Assembly (NCBI RefSeq): GCF_017303375.1 | Contig: NZ_JAFKOH010000003.1 | Coordinates: 186,001-250,000 of the forward strand | Length of the DNA: 64,000 nt | Reading direction: 5' to 3' | DNA from: Bacillus sp. NTK074B | GTDB taxonomy: Bacteria > Bacillota > Bacilli > Bacillales > Bacillaceae_B | Part shown: positions 16,763-25,680 of the stretch, in pieces | How positions within the stretch are numbered: the first letter of the stretch is position 1 | How the letters are laid out: the number at the start of each line of letters is the position of its first letter | Program-made: the position numbers and the translations under genes | The notes under the pieces: model-generated | Seen by the model: the letters and a program-made list of their open reading frames with translations, nothing else | What the model was told of the DNA's origin: nothing | Databases searched by the model: none

Positions 16763-17649
16763 TCTACCAGCTTCCTTTCCACTTCGTCTCTTGTCGGCAT
16801 TCCGCCCTGTGCCCCGAATCCGGTCACGGAAAGTGATGCGGCGCGGTTTGCGAATCGGAGGCTTTCTTCCATTGATTGTCCTTCAGCGACAGCTGTACCG
16901 AATGCGGCATTAAAGGTATCCCCTGCTCCGGTAGTATCCACCATTTCCACTTTGAAGGAAGGAACCTGGATTTCCTTTGTGCCGTTATGATAGCGGACTC
17001 CCGCTGCTCCTTCGGTGATGATGACTTTGTCAGGATATTGTTTCAGCGCCTCTGACGGCTTCATTCCATTAAAGAGCACATCTGCTTCATGTTCATTCGG
17101 TGTCAGGTAGCTGGCACCAACGATGACATTCTGTGAAATCTTTCGTGCAGGTGCCGGGTTTAGTAGCAGAGGTACTTCAATGTTGTTGCACAGTTCTGCT
17201 ACGTACTCGACCGTTTCCTCCGGGATTTCCTGCTGGATCATGATGAGATCGCATGTTTTGAGGAAGTCAGCTGTTTTCTCGACGTATTCTGGTGTCACAA
17301 GATCATTGGCCCCTTTTACAACGACGATGCTGTTATCCCCTTCAGCAAGGATGATATGAGCGGTTCCGGATTTCTCACCTGTAACCGGTTCCACATACTC
17401 GGTATGAACACCATTACTCTTAAAGTTTTCCAATATCTCTTGGCCGTAAGGATCATCGCCTACGCACCCGATCATGTAAACGTCTGCCCCAAGCCTTGCT
17501 GCTGCAACGGCCTGGTTGGCTCCTTTTCCTCCGGGTACCGTGTCAAAGCTGTCGCCGAGTACCGTTTCCCCTGCACCGGGGCGCTTCGCTGATGTGACCA
17601 CCAGATCCATGGATGAACTGCCGATCACGGCAATCTTCGCTTTTTTCAT
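16759..17649 (-). CDS. rbsK: Ribokinase
   Basis: 296 residues of the PfkB sugar kinase family. The N-terminal signature [20 protein letters not shown] and the C-terminal [13 protein letters not shown] with the catalytic Asp are intact. It phosphorylates ribose to ribose-5-phosphate in the cytoplasm. It starts seven bases after rbsR. Confidence 0.95.
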   Translation of the reverse strand: MKKAKIAVIGSSSMDLVVTSAKRPGAGETVLGDSFDTVPGGKGANQAVAAARLGADVYMIGCVGDDPYGQEILENFKSNGVHTEYVEPVTGEKSGTAHIILAEGDNSIVVVKGANDLVTPEYVEKTADFLKTCDLIMIQQEIPEETVEYVAELCNNIEVPLLLNPAPARKISQNVIVGASYLTPNEHEADVLFNGMKPSEALKQYPDKVIITEGAAGVRYHNGTKEIQVPSFKVEMVDTTGAGDTFNAAFGTAVAEGQSMEESLRFANRAASLSVTGFGAQGGMPTRDEVERKLVE

Positions 17650-17655
17650 CTTTCT

Positions 17656-18636
17656 TCATCCCTTTCGTGTTGTGTTTCGCTGTATAAGTTCAACGGGAAA
17701 CTGAACCGTTGTATCGATGTCTTTTTCTTTTTTTATCAGTTTAATCAGAAGTGCCGCTGCCTGCCTCCCCATTTCGTAGGCAGGCTGCCTGATTGTGGAG
17801 AGCGCCGGATAGGAAAGGCTGCTCTGAGGGATGTCATCGTAGCCGATGATCTGTACGTCTTCAGGTATCTTCTTCCCGAGCCTCAATGCCTCATGGAGAA
17901 TCGCGATCCCGACGATATCATTGCTTGCGATAACCCCGTCCGTATCTGAATAAGTGGCGAACAGTTCCTCTGCCCAGCCCTTTGCGTCTTCAAAGGAGAA
18001 CGAGGTTGTGGACATCACGGTGAAATCGACGTCTGTCCCGCTTAAGTACTCGACGGCTCCCCGGAATCTGTCCTGTGCCGGCTTCACGTGAGCCGGTCCC
18101 TTCATGACGGTGATCCGCTTCGCTCCTTTTTCCACTAAGGTCTTTGCCGCCAGGCGTCCACCTTTGCGGCCGTCCGCGTACACTGCCGGATAGTTGTCCG
18201 TGGTCCGGTCAAGGAGGACGAGTGGGAGATTCAATTCACTGTATAACTGATCATGCTCTACATGATTGGTCGCTGAAATCATGCCGACGACATTGTTCTG
18301 AACGAAGGTCTGGATATAATCCAGCTCCTTTTGGATGTCCTCGTCGCTGTTTCCAAGGAGGAGCCTGAACCCGGCCTCACTCACTTCATCCTCTACCCCT
18401 CTCGCCAGCTGCGGGAAGTACGGGTTCGTGATATCCGGAAGCAGCAGTCCGATCAGCCTCGACTCCCGTTTATACAGGGACCGTGCCACCTCATTCGGGC
18501 TGTAATTCAGCTTCTCGATGGCCCCCATCACTTTCTTCCTCGTCCCGGCTCCTACATAGCCATTATCATTCAGCACCCGGGAGACCGTCGCCACTGACAC
18601 CCCCGCTTCACTCGCCACATCCTTGATTGTTGCCAC
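17656..18636 (-). CDS. rbsR: LacI-family ribose operon repressor
   Basis: 326 residues. I start at GTG 18636 (reading VATIKDVASEAGVSVATVSR, the classic LacI helix-turn-helix), eight bases after AGGAAG; the longer frame adds residues with no homology. The ribose-binding core has GLLLPDITNPYFPQLARGVE, VLLDRTTD and IIGYDDIPQSS. It leads the operon and an 18-bp palindrome lies 33 bases upstream, so autorepression relieved by ribose is likely. Confidence 0.93.
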   Translation of the reverse strand: MATIKDVASEAGVSVATVSRVLNDNGYVGAGTRKKVMGAIEKLNYSPNEVARSLYKRESRLIGLLLPDITNPYFPQLARGVEDEVSEAGFRLLLGNSDEDIQKELDYIQTFVQNNVVGMISATNHVEHDQLYSELNLPLVLLDRTTDNYPAVYADGRKGGRLAAKTLVEKGAKRITVMKGPAHVKPAQDRFRGAVEYLSGTDVDFTVMSTTSFSFEDAKGWAEELFATYSDTDGVIASNDIVGIAILHEALRLGKKIPEDVQIIGYDDIPQSSLSYPALSTIRQPAYEMGRQAAALLIKLIKKEKDIDTTVQFPVELIQRNTTRKG

Positions 18637-18668
18637 GTGCGTCACTTCCTGTTCGTTTGGTTGGTTAG

Positions 18669-18686
18669 TGTGTAACCGGTTACACA
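18669..18686. promoter_or_regulatory. RbsR operator palindrome
   Basis: TGTGTAACCGGTTACACA is a perfect 18-bp palindrome with the central CG typical of LacI-family operators, 33-50 nt upstream of the rbsR start. Confidence 0.8.
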
Positions 18687-18702
18687 TAAAATAACATAGA
18701 TT

Positions 18703-18716
18703 TGTAATCGCTTGCA
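18703..18716. promoter_or_regulatory. cre-like site (CcpA)
   Basis: TGTAATCGCTTGCA matches the cre consensus TGWNANCGNTNWCA with one mismatch. It lies 17 bases upstream of the RbsR operator, where CcpA-mediated glucose repression of a sugar operon would be expected. Confidence 0.6.
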
Positions 18717-18869
18717 ATCGTTTTGTTTATTTTGTTCTCTTTTTAAATGGATGGCATGGACGTGTTCGAGGGGACTTTTTTCCAGATGTGAATAGGAATC
18801 CATTAATATTACAGAATTTACTAATATTTCTCCCTTTGTTCCTTTATACTTACGTTAAGGGGTGAAACA

Positions 18870-19109
18870 ATGAAAAAAGGTTGGATGTCAATTGTCGGTG
18901 GAATTATAGGAGGCTTGATTCTCTCTTTCTTTACGCTCGAATATGATGGATGGAAATACATTACGGTCAGTGGTAACGGAGAAGTAGAACAAGTCATTCA
19001 TGAGCTTGATTTTAACCTTATCACAAACGCTTTCCTTCTGATGATCGTCTGTGGAATTATCTTGTATTCGTTATTATCAATGATTGAAAAGAAGAAGTCT
19101 AGAAATTAA
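18870..19109 (+). CDS. Small two-helix membrane protein (79 aa)
   Basis: 79 residues with AAGGGGTG before the ATG. Two membrane helices (about 5-22 and 50-70) flank an extracytoplasmic loop containing YDGWKYITVSGNGEVEQ. It ends in a basic tail (EKKKSRN). No family recognised. Its end converges with the minus-strand lipoprotein candidate at 19099-19303. Confidence 0.6.
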   Translation: MKKGWMSIVGGIIGGLILSFFTLEYDGWKYITVSGNGEVEQVIHELDFNLITNAFLLMIVCGIILYSLLSMIEKKKSRN

Positions 19110-19195
19110 GGGGATCCTTTTTAGAGGTTCTCTTTATTATTTCTAATAGATCACTCATATTCTTGATAAGGTCTATTTCAAGAGGTAGAAACGAA

Positions 19196-19303
19196 CTAAC
19201 AAATCGATACTTCCCCTTTTGAAATTTTCGGTGTGGAGAAGTTGTTGCATCCACTCATAATCAAAATGAACACAAGAGAACAAGCGTTTACGATTCGCTT
19301 CAT
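19196..19303 (-). CDS. Small lipoprotein, probably frameshifted
   Basis: GGAGGTGAACGCTT precedes an ATG at 19303. The product starts MKRIVNACSLVFILIMSGC, a lipoprotein signal with lipobox MSGC, then runs 16 more residues to a stop at 19196. In the next frame the sequence stays open from about 19228 to 19099 (FQKGKYRFVSSFLPLEIDLI and on). A single-base shift would therefore give a lipoprotein of about 67 residues. Either a very short lipoprotein or a frameshifted gene. Confidence 0.5.
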   Translation of the reverse strand: MKRIVNACSLVFILIMSGCNNFSTPKISKGEVSIC

Positions 19304-19478
19304 AAGCGTTCACCTCCATGTTCATTTAGACGCTATCACGCAATTTTTATATCAAGCTTCGTTTGGTTTAACAAGAAAACGACACTAAAATGAGCTCCAA
19401 TTATTCGAAAAGTATATCATAACCTGCGGTAAAATAAGGATAAGAAAATATATCAATTAATTATTTGGGAGCTAGAAA

Positions 19479-19610
19479 ATGAAAAATAAAAAACAAAATA
19501 GAAAAGAATTCTATAAAGATACCCTAATAGAGTTTATATCTGAAGTGGTTTTCAACATCTTATTGTTTATACCAAAAATGATGTTTCGCTTGATAAGAAA
19601 CATTTGGTGA
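19479..19610 (+). CDS. Small basic membrane protein (43 aa)
   Basis: 43 residues after TTGGGAGCT. The first third is basic (MKNKKQNRKEFYKDT), followed by an amphipathic or membrane-inserting helix ending PKMMFRLIRNIW. Such short, basic-then-hydrophobic proteins recur in Bacillus genomes. Function unknown. Confidence 0.5.
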   Translation: MKNKKQNRKEFYKDTLIEFISEVVFNILLFIPKMMFRLIRNIW

Positions 19611-19723
19611 AATAGGAAAGTGGCCATTTAATGAAGCCCCCTAATGAAGGTTTTTTGAATCAGTGTCGGTGAGGGTTCATATGATAGATTATTTATATAA
19701 TGGACGAAAGGCTGGAATACATC

Positions 19724-20233
19724 ATGGAAAAAAAAGAAGCACCGATCATTCAAACAGAACGATTGACCTTACGTCCGAGAGCGGAAAAAGACATTCCCAA
19801 TATGATGAAAATGATGAACAATGATGAAGTAAGAGAATTTCTAGGGCTTAATCCCCCTCGTGATGAACACTCCATGTTAGAAATGGTGAGGAATCGCACT
19901 GAAACAAAATGGACGGTTGCCTTAAAAGATACGGATGAATTCATCGGTGATGTCATGATTCCAGAAATAGCAGAAGGTTATCTTGGCGGAATCGGTTATC
20001 GCTTCATGAGAGAGCATTGGGGAGGCGGTTATGCGTATGAAGCAGTTTCCGCGGTCATTGAGCATAGTAAAAGCACATTACACCTTACACGCCTATTTGC
20101 TACTATAGATGATAAAAATATCCCATCAAAAAAGTTAATTGAAAAACTGGGATTTACTTTGGTGGCAGTGTTGCCTGAATCGCATTTACACGGCCGGGTT
20201 GCCGATGTAGCTTATTATTCTCGTATAGTATAA
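19724..20233 (+). CDS. GNAT family N-acetyltransferase (RimJ-like)
   Basis: 169 residues from the ATG at 19724 (MEKKEAPIIQTERLTLRPR). I prefer this start because AAAGGCTGG lies upstream and because the earlier ATG at 19700 sits within a TATAAT sequence (19696-19701). The fold is that of RimJ/RimL-type acetyltransferases: an N-terminal TERLTLRP strand, GGIGYRFMREHWGGGYAYEA (acetyl-CoA loop region) and NIPSKKLIEKLGF. The substrate is unknown. It is followed by a strong terminator. Confidence 0.85.
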   Translation: MEKKEAPIIQTERLTLRPRAEKDIPNMMKMMNNDEVREFLGLNPPRDEHSMLEMVRNRTETKWTVALKDTDEFIGDVMIPEIAEGYLGGIGYRFMREHWGGGYAYEAVSAVIEHSKSTLHLTRLFATIDDKNIPSKKLIEKLGFTLVAVLPESHLHGRVADVAYYSRIV

Positions 20234-20300
20234 GCAGTTTTACGCTCTCCTGAAAAATAACAAACTGGTGAGTGATTAAACAGCTAATAATTAGTATGAT

Positions 20301-20340
20301 AAAACAAAGAGATTCGTCAATCGACGAATCTCTTTGTTTT
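20301..20340. terminator. 18-bp terminator after GNAT gene
   Basis: Perfect 18-bp arms (20301-20318 and 20323-20340) with a four-base loop, ending in TTTT. A strong rho-independent terminator, usable in both directions because the left arm begins with AAAA. Confidence 0.85.
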
Positions 20341-20432
20341 TTATAGTTGCCAGTTTGGATGGCACTATTTTTACTCGATCACGTTAAAATCTCTATAAAT
20401 GAATCAAAATTCCTAACAGGGTTATAAAGAAA

Positions 20433-20622
20433 ATAAGCGGAGGTTTTCCGGTTACATTCAGGATGGAACTAGTTTTAGCAGTAAATAAGCGGAGGTTTTC
20501 CGCTTACGCAAAGAAAAATCACTTATATTTGTATTTCTTGAGTCATTAGACGGAATTTTTCCGGCTATTTCAGCTTTTTTTTAACCGTCAGACTCAATTA
20601 AGAGGAATTCTTCCGTCTATTG
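20433..20622. repeat. Four-hairpin dispersed element, copy A
   Basis: Four short hairpins of the type AAGCGGA-n-TTTCCGCTTA start near 20433, 20484, 20546 and 20597, giving spacings of 51, 62 and 51 nt. Units 1-2 have the loop GGAGGTTTTCC, units 3-4 GGAATTnTTCC. The inter-unit sequence TTGTATTTCTTG also matches copy B (TTGTATTTCCTG). Related copies are at 50022-50212 and, inverted, at 53650-53838. Confidence 0.8.
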
Positions 20623-20717
20623 ATCAGTTGACGAATATGAGGCCGCTTCCGATTATTGGAGTGGATTGATTCGTTCATCAAATTTCAATTTAAGAGAAAT
20701 GGAGCTTTTCAGCACCT

Positions 20718-21350
20718 TCATTTATTTATCGAATTCATTAACTGAGAGAAGTATTGGGATTGATGGGTCTTATTTAGGTGATACCATGAATCTAATGTAT
20801 CTGGTGTAAACACATCTATTTTTTTCAGTACCTCCATGGCAAATTCCAGAGGAGCTATTCCTGATGCCGTAACTAAATTCCCATCAGCTACCGCAGGTCC
20901 CGATTCATAGAACGTTTCTCCTTTATAGTTGGGACATACCATTTTCGTATATTCCAAGTTATTACTTGTATGCTTTCGAGTATCTAAGTATCCCCTATTC
21001 GCAAGGGCCTCAACTGCACCACAAATGGCAGCCACAATCGTGCCACTCTTTAAAGCCCGGCCAGCTCTTTCAAGGATAGGTTGATGGATATCTTCACTCC
21101 AAGTAGTCCCTCCTGGTAAAATTAAAAGATCTTCACTCTCAAAAGTACATTCATCAAGGGACATATCCGGTTTTATACTCAGTCCTCCCATCGTCGTAAT
21201 CATTTCTTTAGTAGCCCCTACTGTCATGACGTTTACAGGTGCTGCATCTTTTTTGAAATATCTACCTGAGTTTAATTCAGCCATTACATATCCATATTCC
21301 CAGTCCGACATTGTATCAAATACATATAGAAAAGCTTTTTGTGTTTGCAT
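20718..21350 (-). CDS. DJ-1/PfpI family protein
   Basis: 210 residues from the ATG at 21350 (MQTQKAFLYVFD), nine bases after GGAG; five codons upstream is an alternative. The DJ-1/PfpI fold is visible: DLLILPGGTTW, the nucleophile elbow IVAAICGAVEALA with Cys, and ASGIAPLEFAMEVL. Such proteins act as proteases, glyoxalases or chaperones; the precise role is not predictable. It stands next to a WYL regulator on the same strand, which may control it. Confidence 0.85.
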   Translation of the reverse strand: MQTQKAFLYVFDTMSDWEYGYVMAELNSGRYFKKDAAPVNVMTVGATKEMITTMGGLSIKPDMSLDECTFESEDLLILPGGTTWSEDIHQPILERAGRALKSGTIVAAICGAVEALANRGYLDTRKHTSNNLEYTKMVCPNYKGETFYESGPAVADGNLVTASGIAPLEFAMEVLKKIDVFTPDTLDSWYHLNKTHQSQYFSQLMNSINK

Positions 21351-21394
21351 CCAATTACACTCCAATCACCATTGATATAGCTATTATAATAAAA

Positions 21395-21421
21395 CTTCCC
21401 TGACAGGTAGCGTCAGGGAAG
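21395..21421. terminator. Terminator between WYL regulator and DJ-1 gene
   Basis: CTTCCCTGAC (21395-21404) pairs with GTCAGGGAAG (21412-21421). On the minus strand it is followed by TTTTATTATAATA, consistent with ending the regulator transcript. Confidence 0.7.
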
Positions 21422-21424
21422 TCA

Positions 21425-22387
21425 TTATACTTGATGAAATTCTATTAATTCCGTCAAAACTTCAATCAGTCTTTCCTTAAGACTGATTGGCTCCATCACT
21501 GTAATCGATGTATTGTACGGTAAAAGTAAATAAGGTACATATGTATGGATCATGTCTGTTTCAAGAAGAAACACGGCTTGATCGGAAGTCCGTTCTTGTA
21601 CATAATGTCCTAAGAACCAATGTTGGCAAATATCATCTAATGCACTTTTATCACCATGAAGAACCAAAGGAATAATCCCTTCTTTATCTTCCATTGTGGG
21701 AAGAAGGTTTTTTATAAAAAAGTCCCGTGCTGAAAAATCTTCCGGCTGGTTAAACGTATTTTCAGTCAGCGTCAGACTTTCTATTCGATCGACTCTAAAA
21801 CTGCGGATATCATTCCGAAGATGACAAAATCCAATCACATACCACTTCTGATTCCAATAGATCATTCTGTATGGATCGACTAGTCTCTCATGTAATGGCT
21901 TTTCGCCACCTTTTTGATAGTGAATGCTAACTGAGTACCCGTCAGCTACGGCCTGTTCCAACTCCTTTAAAAAAGGATCCATAGAGTGTGAACTTGATCG
22001 GCTTATGACTTCAAGTCTCGTTACATGTAGGTTTACCTTTGTCTCCTGCTCTTGATTGGAGTGGTTACTTAGTTTTGAAATGGCTCTATCGAGTGCTTCC
22101 CCTCCATAATATCCGGCTTCTTCTGCAAACACAGCCGCGTGGAATAGGGACGTTTGCTCCTCAATATCAAAAAAAAGCGGAGCCTCAATAAAATGGTTCA
22201 ATAAAGAGTATCCACCATTATGTCCTGGTTCTGAAACAATCGGTACGCCACTTGTAGAAATGGTATCAATATAACGATACACCGTCCTAATATTCAACTC
22301 TAACTTTTCTGACATTTGTTGTGCCGTCACTTTTTCACCTGAACGAAGCATCCAGAGAATCGCTAGCATATTGTCCGTTTTGGGCAT
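21425..22387 (-). CDS. YafY-type HTH/WYL transcriptional regulator
   Basis: 320 residues. An N-terminal helix-turn-helix of the HTH_11 type (KVTAQQMSEKLELNIRTVYR) is followed by a WYL ligand-binding domain with SIHYQKGGE, DPYRMIYWNQKWYVIGFCHL (the WYL core) and RSFRVDRIESL. Such proteins sense small ligands or nucleic acids and control adjacent genes. The downstream DJ-1 gene is the natural candidate target. Confidence 0.87.
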   Translation of the reverse strand: MPKTDNMLAILWMLRSGEKVTAQQMSEKLELNIRTVYRYIDTISTSGVPIVSEPGHNGGYSLLNHFIEAPLFFDIEEQTSLFHAAVFAEEAGYYGGEALDRAISKLSNHSNQEQETKVNLHVTRLEVISRSSSHSMDPFLKELEQAVADGYSVSIHYQKGGEKPLHERLVDPYRMIYWNQKWYVIGFCHLRNDIRSFRVDRIESLTLTENTFNQPEDFSARDFFIKNLLPTMEDKEGIIPLVLHGDKSALDDICQHWFLGHYVQERTSDQAVFLLETDMIHTYVPYLLLPYNTSITVMEPISLKERLIEVLTELIEFHQV

Positions 22388-22632
22388 GTGATTTCACCTC
22401 CATATATAATGAATAACCCTATTACAATACCAATTATTTCAAATCTTATCATATTGAGCAATCCACTTATTCGATTAATTTGCTATTTTACAAACTATGT
22501 GCAAGCCAGAGGTTGTGGAATGTGGATTTATTAGAAAAAAGGGCACATACATAGGAAAAAATTTAAGCTATATGATGCCTATATACTCTTTAGTTGTAGC
22601 TTGTCTAAAGATTAGGAAATGATCAAAGTGAA

Positions 22633-22662
22633 TTTTCCCATTATGGCCCCCGTTTCTTTAAG
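22633..22662. repeat. Intergenic palindrome family, member 1 (weak)
   Basis: CCCATTATGGCCCCCGTTTCTTTAAG-like segment, a diverged member of the TTAAACTGCCCGTTTAA palindrome family described for this region. A related upstream string, AATACCAATTATTTCAAA, lies at 22426-22443. Confidence 0.35.
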
Positions 22663-22684
22663 TGTAATCATTCACATTCCAAAG

Positions 22685-23264
22685 TTACCACTTTACATTT
22701 AAATCACTTTTTAACATTGAATACATATATAAATCATCAAATTTCCCAACAGTAAATTCATAACTTCTCAAAAGTCCTTCTCTCATAAACCCTGTCTTTC
22801 TGCTAATCTTTAAGACGGTAAATTAAGAGGTTCTATTAACACCCTTCTATCCGTTGTAAATTCATATGTTCAAATCCATACCTTATAACAGCCTCAAAAG
22901 CCTCACTTGCTATCCCTTTATTCCAGTATTCTTTACTTAACTCACTACCAATTTCAGAACGATAATGCTTTGATACCAAATTTAAAAGACCACAACTACC
23001 AATTACCCCTCCTTTATCCTTTAATGTTATTCCCCATCTTATTCCCGTTTTCTTTTCCAATATCGAATGATACTACGAAATTTCATCCAAAGCGTCATCT
23101 ATGGAATTAAAGGGTTCTAATCCCATATGCTTTACTACATCTTTATTAGATAGGTACTTTAAAAGGTTGCTTGCATCTCCATTTGTTCCTTGTCTCAAAA
23201 TCAATCTCTCAGTTTCAATTATTGGAAAATCATTAATATTTACCAACAATAAACCTCTTCCCAC
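22685..23264 (-). pseudogene. Frameshifted GNAT acetyltransferase
   Basis: Two minus-strand frames make one RimJ-like acetyltransferase: the first (23073-23264) has IIETERLILRQGTNGDASNL, the second (22836-23060) has RWGITLKDKGGVIGSCGL and EYWNKGIASEAFEAVIRYGF. The shift falls at about 23060-23080. A third shift after MNLQRIEG is followed, in other frames, by IEPLNLP and KTGFMREGLLRSYEF down to a stop at 22685. With at least two lesions it is non-functional. Confidence 0.8.
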
Positions 23265-23363
23265 GATATATTAGTAAACATTGCTTTTATTCGCCCATTA
23301 ACTTAATACCAATTATTTCAAATTCATCTAATTCTTACAATGATTTATTCAAAAAAAGCGCAA

Positions 23364-23400
23364 TGTTTAATTATCGCCCCCGTTAATTGAAGATGCCCCC
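23364..23400. repeat. Intergenic palindrome family, member 2
   Basis: TTTAATTATCGCCCCCGTTAATTGAAGATGCCCCC-type sequence, imperfect palindrome around GCCCCCG. About 60 nt upstream is AATACCAATTATTTCAAA (23306-23323), the same string seen before member 1 and, slightly changed, before member 7. Confidence 0.55.
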
Positions 23401-23485
23401 AGACAAATGTAATTTAAAGGAAATAAAAAGGTTATTGTGTGTTAATATATAACTGAATATTAAAAATTATTATAAGGGGTGGAAT

Positions 23486-24022
23486 ATGAAATTTTATTCA
23501 CTTATTTTGTTAAGTGTTTTCAGTTTGTTATTGGGAGGATGTAGAGTTATCCTTTTTGAAGAATCAGTTGAGGTCCCTAATTCAAAATATAAATTGGATG
23601 CTAAAGTTTATATAAAGAGTGCAAACATAATAATACGAAATAAGACCAATCTTCCTCCAAAGACCGAGTTAGCAATTTCTATTCAACCATATTCAGAAAA
23701 TCAACCTTTAGGCAAAATACAAACATATGAAGTTGAGCCTCAAAAAGAGAATGTCACTATTACAACAGTTTTCGTGGATGAAGAAGGAAAGGTGGAACCA
23801 GTCGTAATCGATAGACCAGACCCTTCAAAAAGATACAGAATTGAAATATCAGTTAAAAACGAAAATACTGCCGAAGACAACAAGAAAATTTCACTTGCAA
23901 AGTATATCAATTTAATGAAAATTGAAGACCCAGATGGAATAGGAGCAAATTTGACCTTTTTATCTATGGCAGAGATAAAAGAGCTTTTTCAGACTCCTAT
24001 GCAGGCAAACAAAAATGGTTAA
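23486..24022 (+). CDS. Unknown lipoprotein (178 aa)
   Basis: 178 residues with AAGGGGTGG before the ATG. The N-terminus MKFYSLILLSVFSLLLGGC is a lipoprotein signal with lipobox LGGC. The mature part is rich in beta-strand patterns (KYKLDAKVYIKSANIIIRN, ITTVFVDEEGKV) and may be an immunoglobulin-like domain. Family unknown. A strong terminator follows at 24035-24067. Confidence 0.7.
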   Translation: MKFYSLILLSVFSLLLGGCRVILFEESVEVPNSKYKLDAKVYIKSANIIIRNKTNLPPKTELAISIQPYSENQPLGKIQTYEVEPQKENVTITTVFVDEEGKVEPVVIDRPDPSKRYRIEISVKNENTAEDNKKISLAKYINLMKIEDPDGIGANLTFLSMAEIKELFQTPMQANKNG

Positions 24023-24034
24023 TATTACTTTATT

Positions 24035-24067
24035 AAAGGAACCTTCTGTTTTATGGAAGGTTCCTTT
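24035..24067. terminator. Terminator after lipoprotein gene
   Basis: AAAGGAACCTTC (24035-24046) pairs with GAAGGTTCCTTT (24056-24067), followed by TAAAAT; a good intrinsic terminator. Confidence 0.8.
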
Positions 24068-24084
24068 TAAAATACCGCCGCTTG

Positions 24085-24116
24085 TTATTCCATTTACCTG
24101 CCCGTTTATGGAATAG
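24085..24116. repeat. Intergenic palindrome family, member 3
   Basis: TTATTCCATTTACCTGCCC-GTTTATGGAATAG: the arms TATTCCAT and ATGGAATA pair perfectly around CTGCCCG. A typical member of the local palindrome family. Confidence 0.65.
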
Positions 24117-24138
24117 CGATCTCCAAAGTACTAAACAA

Positions 24139-25533
24139 TCAGTTGCTTAATTTTTTATTGATCTCATTAATTGCTTTAGAGGTTTGAACATGGTTCAACC
24201 AATCTTCTTTTACCGTTTCTTGCTCTTCCATCAAGATTTCAACTATGTCCATATCCTTTAATTTTGTATAAAGATGTTTTGGCTCACCATTTACTTTTGC
24301 GCAGCACATCCTGGTTGCTCTTGTGGGGCCTAAAAAGAATGCAAAGTCTAACGCGGTTGAACCTTCAGGTAGGGAAACCACTTCCATTTTAGGAGTGTAA
24401 ATTGTAATATCATCTTGCAATAATTCGAATGATATCATTTCGTAGAATTCTAAAGGGCTATTAGAAATCGCCTTAACTGACTGAATGGAATCTCTTAACA
24501 GATCGGAGCTGAGCTTTTCTATTTCTGTGACAGAAATTTCTTTAAGTAAATTAAATATACTCACATTCATTGAGACTTTAGTTTTAATTTCAAAGTTAAC
24601 TTCAACATCATTAACCAAGACTGCTGTTTTAAGATGGCAATCAAATATTTTCCTTTGCCCTGAAATTTCATCTCTGAATTTATTTGGAGCAGGTCTGAAC
24701 GAATTATGTATTATTCCTAAGAGTGTATAGCAGTTTATTGAAGTATCTGTGATGACATGCATGGTGTAAAGATTAGGAAGAGCCTCTCCATCTTGTAGCT
24801 TTGAATAAGTCACGTAGATAGGTGCAGAATTCCAATTCATTTCTACATTGAATGATATTGGATTATTGTGTATGATCTCTCTTTTACAATAATTAAAAAT
24901 GTTAGAGTGAATTTTTTCATAGTTATCTTTTAATTTCTTTATACTTAAATATCGATGGGGGTTGAGATACTTAAAAGCAAGATCCTCAAGTTCCGATTGG
25001 AATTCGAATAACCCTAATCGTTCACAAAGAGGAGAGAAAAAGATTAATGTTTCATTTGCATAAGGAACTTTCTTTTCCCTTTTTTTAACACCAAGAGTTC
25101 TCATGTTGTGAAGCCTATCTGCTATTTTAACAATCGCTACTCTAATATCCTTGGCCGCATTTGAAAGTAGCTTTTCAGAATTAGAGGCATTATAGAGATC
25201 TTTGTTAATGGAACCTTTTTCAAACTTTGTTAATCCATCTACAATCAAGGCAATCTGGGCTCCAAACTTGTTTACAATATCTTCTATGGAGAAATTAGTA
25301 TCTTCAACTACATCATGAAGCAGAGCTGCGGTAAGAGTTATTATATCCGCCTTATAATCCATCAAAATTTCACACACTGTAAATGGATGACAAACATAAG
25401 GTTCACCAGTTGCCCTTTTCTGTCCAAAATGTGCTAGTTCTGCAAAGTTTATGGCACTCTTAAAAACATTTAACTCCTTGGGTGTTAAATAAACAGCCTT
25501 TGTAATCAAAGAATTTCTTAACTCAATTACCAT
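24139..25533 (-). CDS. RelA/SpoT homologue, hydrolase-type, synthetase degenerate
   Basis: 464 residues. The HD hydrolase domain (about 20-160) is intact: His35 in AHFGQKR, Arg40, His73-Asp74 and Glu77-Asp78 in LLHDVVEDT, and Asp139 in IADRLHNM. These match the catalytic residues of (p)ppGpp hydrolases. The next domain keeps the outline of the synthetase (YTLLGIIHNSFRPAPNKFRD) but the conserved Asp of the FDL motif reads PNL, and the ANGYQSLHT loop is replaced by SGQRKIFDCH. A TGS domain follows (ITIYTPKMEVVSLPEGSTAL); no ACT domain. It is about 260 residues shorter than Rel. It probably degrades alarmones without making them. Confidence 0.82.
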   Translation of the reverse strand: MVIELRNSLITKAVYLTPKELNVFKSAINFAELAHFGQKRATGEPYVCHPFTVCEILMDYKADIITLTAALLHDVVEDTNFSIEDIVNKFGAQIALIVDGLTKFEKGSINKDLYNASNSEKLLSNAAKDIRVAIVKIADRLHNMRTLGVKKREKKVPYANETLIFFSPLCERLGLFEFQSELEDLAFKYLNPHRYLSIKKLKDNYEKIHSNIFNYCKREIIHNNPISFNVEMNWNSAPIYVTYSKLQDGEALPNLYTMHVITDTSINCYTLLGIIHNSFRPAPNKFRDEISGQRKIFDCHLKTAVLVNDVEVNFEIKTKVSMNVSIFNLLKEISVTEIEKLSSDLLRDSIQSVKAISNSPLEFYEMISFELLQDDITIYTPKMEVVSLPEGSTALDFAFFLGPTRATRMCCAKVNGEPKHLYTKLKDMDIVEILMEEQETVKEDWLNHVQTSKAINEINKKLSN

Positions 25534-25680
25534 TTTATCTACTCCATTTTTTCTTTTGGATAATTATAACATTATCACTAAGTCGGGGAGATAATAATTT
25601 TAATAAATGCTCAATAACTAATAAAGGATGTTTCGAATACCAATCTGCTGCTTTCCAGGTATTACGCACTTTTTATACAA

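Noticed and set aside
13255..18597. Many long plus-strand frames within the ribose operon
   Set aside because: They are antisense shadows of rbs genes, produced by the higher G+C of that operon.
20433..20622. CRISPR array made of the four-hairpin units
   Set aside because: Units are palindromic, diverged and unequally spaced, spacers are conserved between copies, and no cas genes are present.
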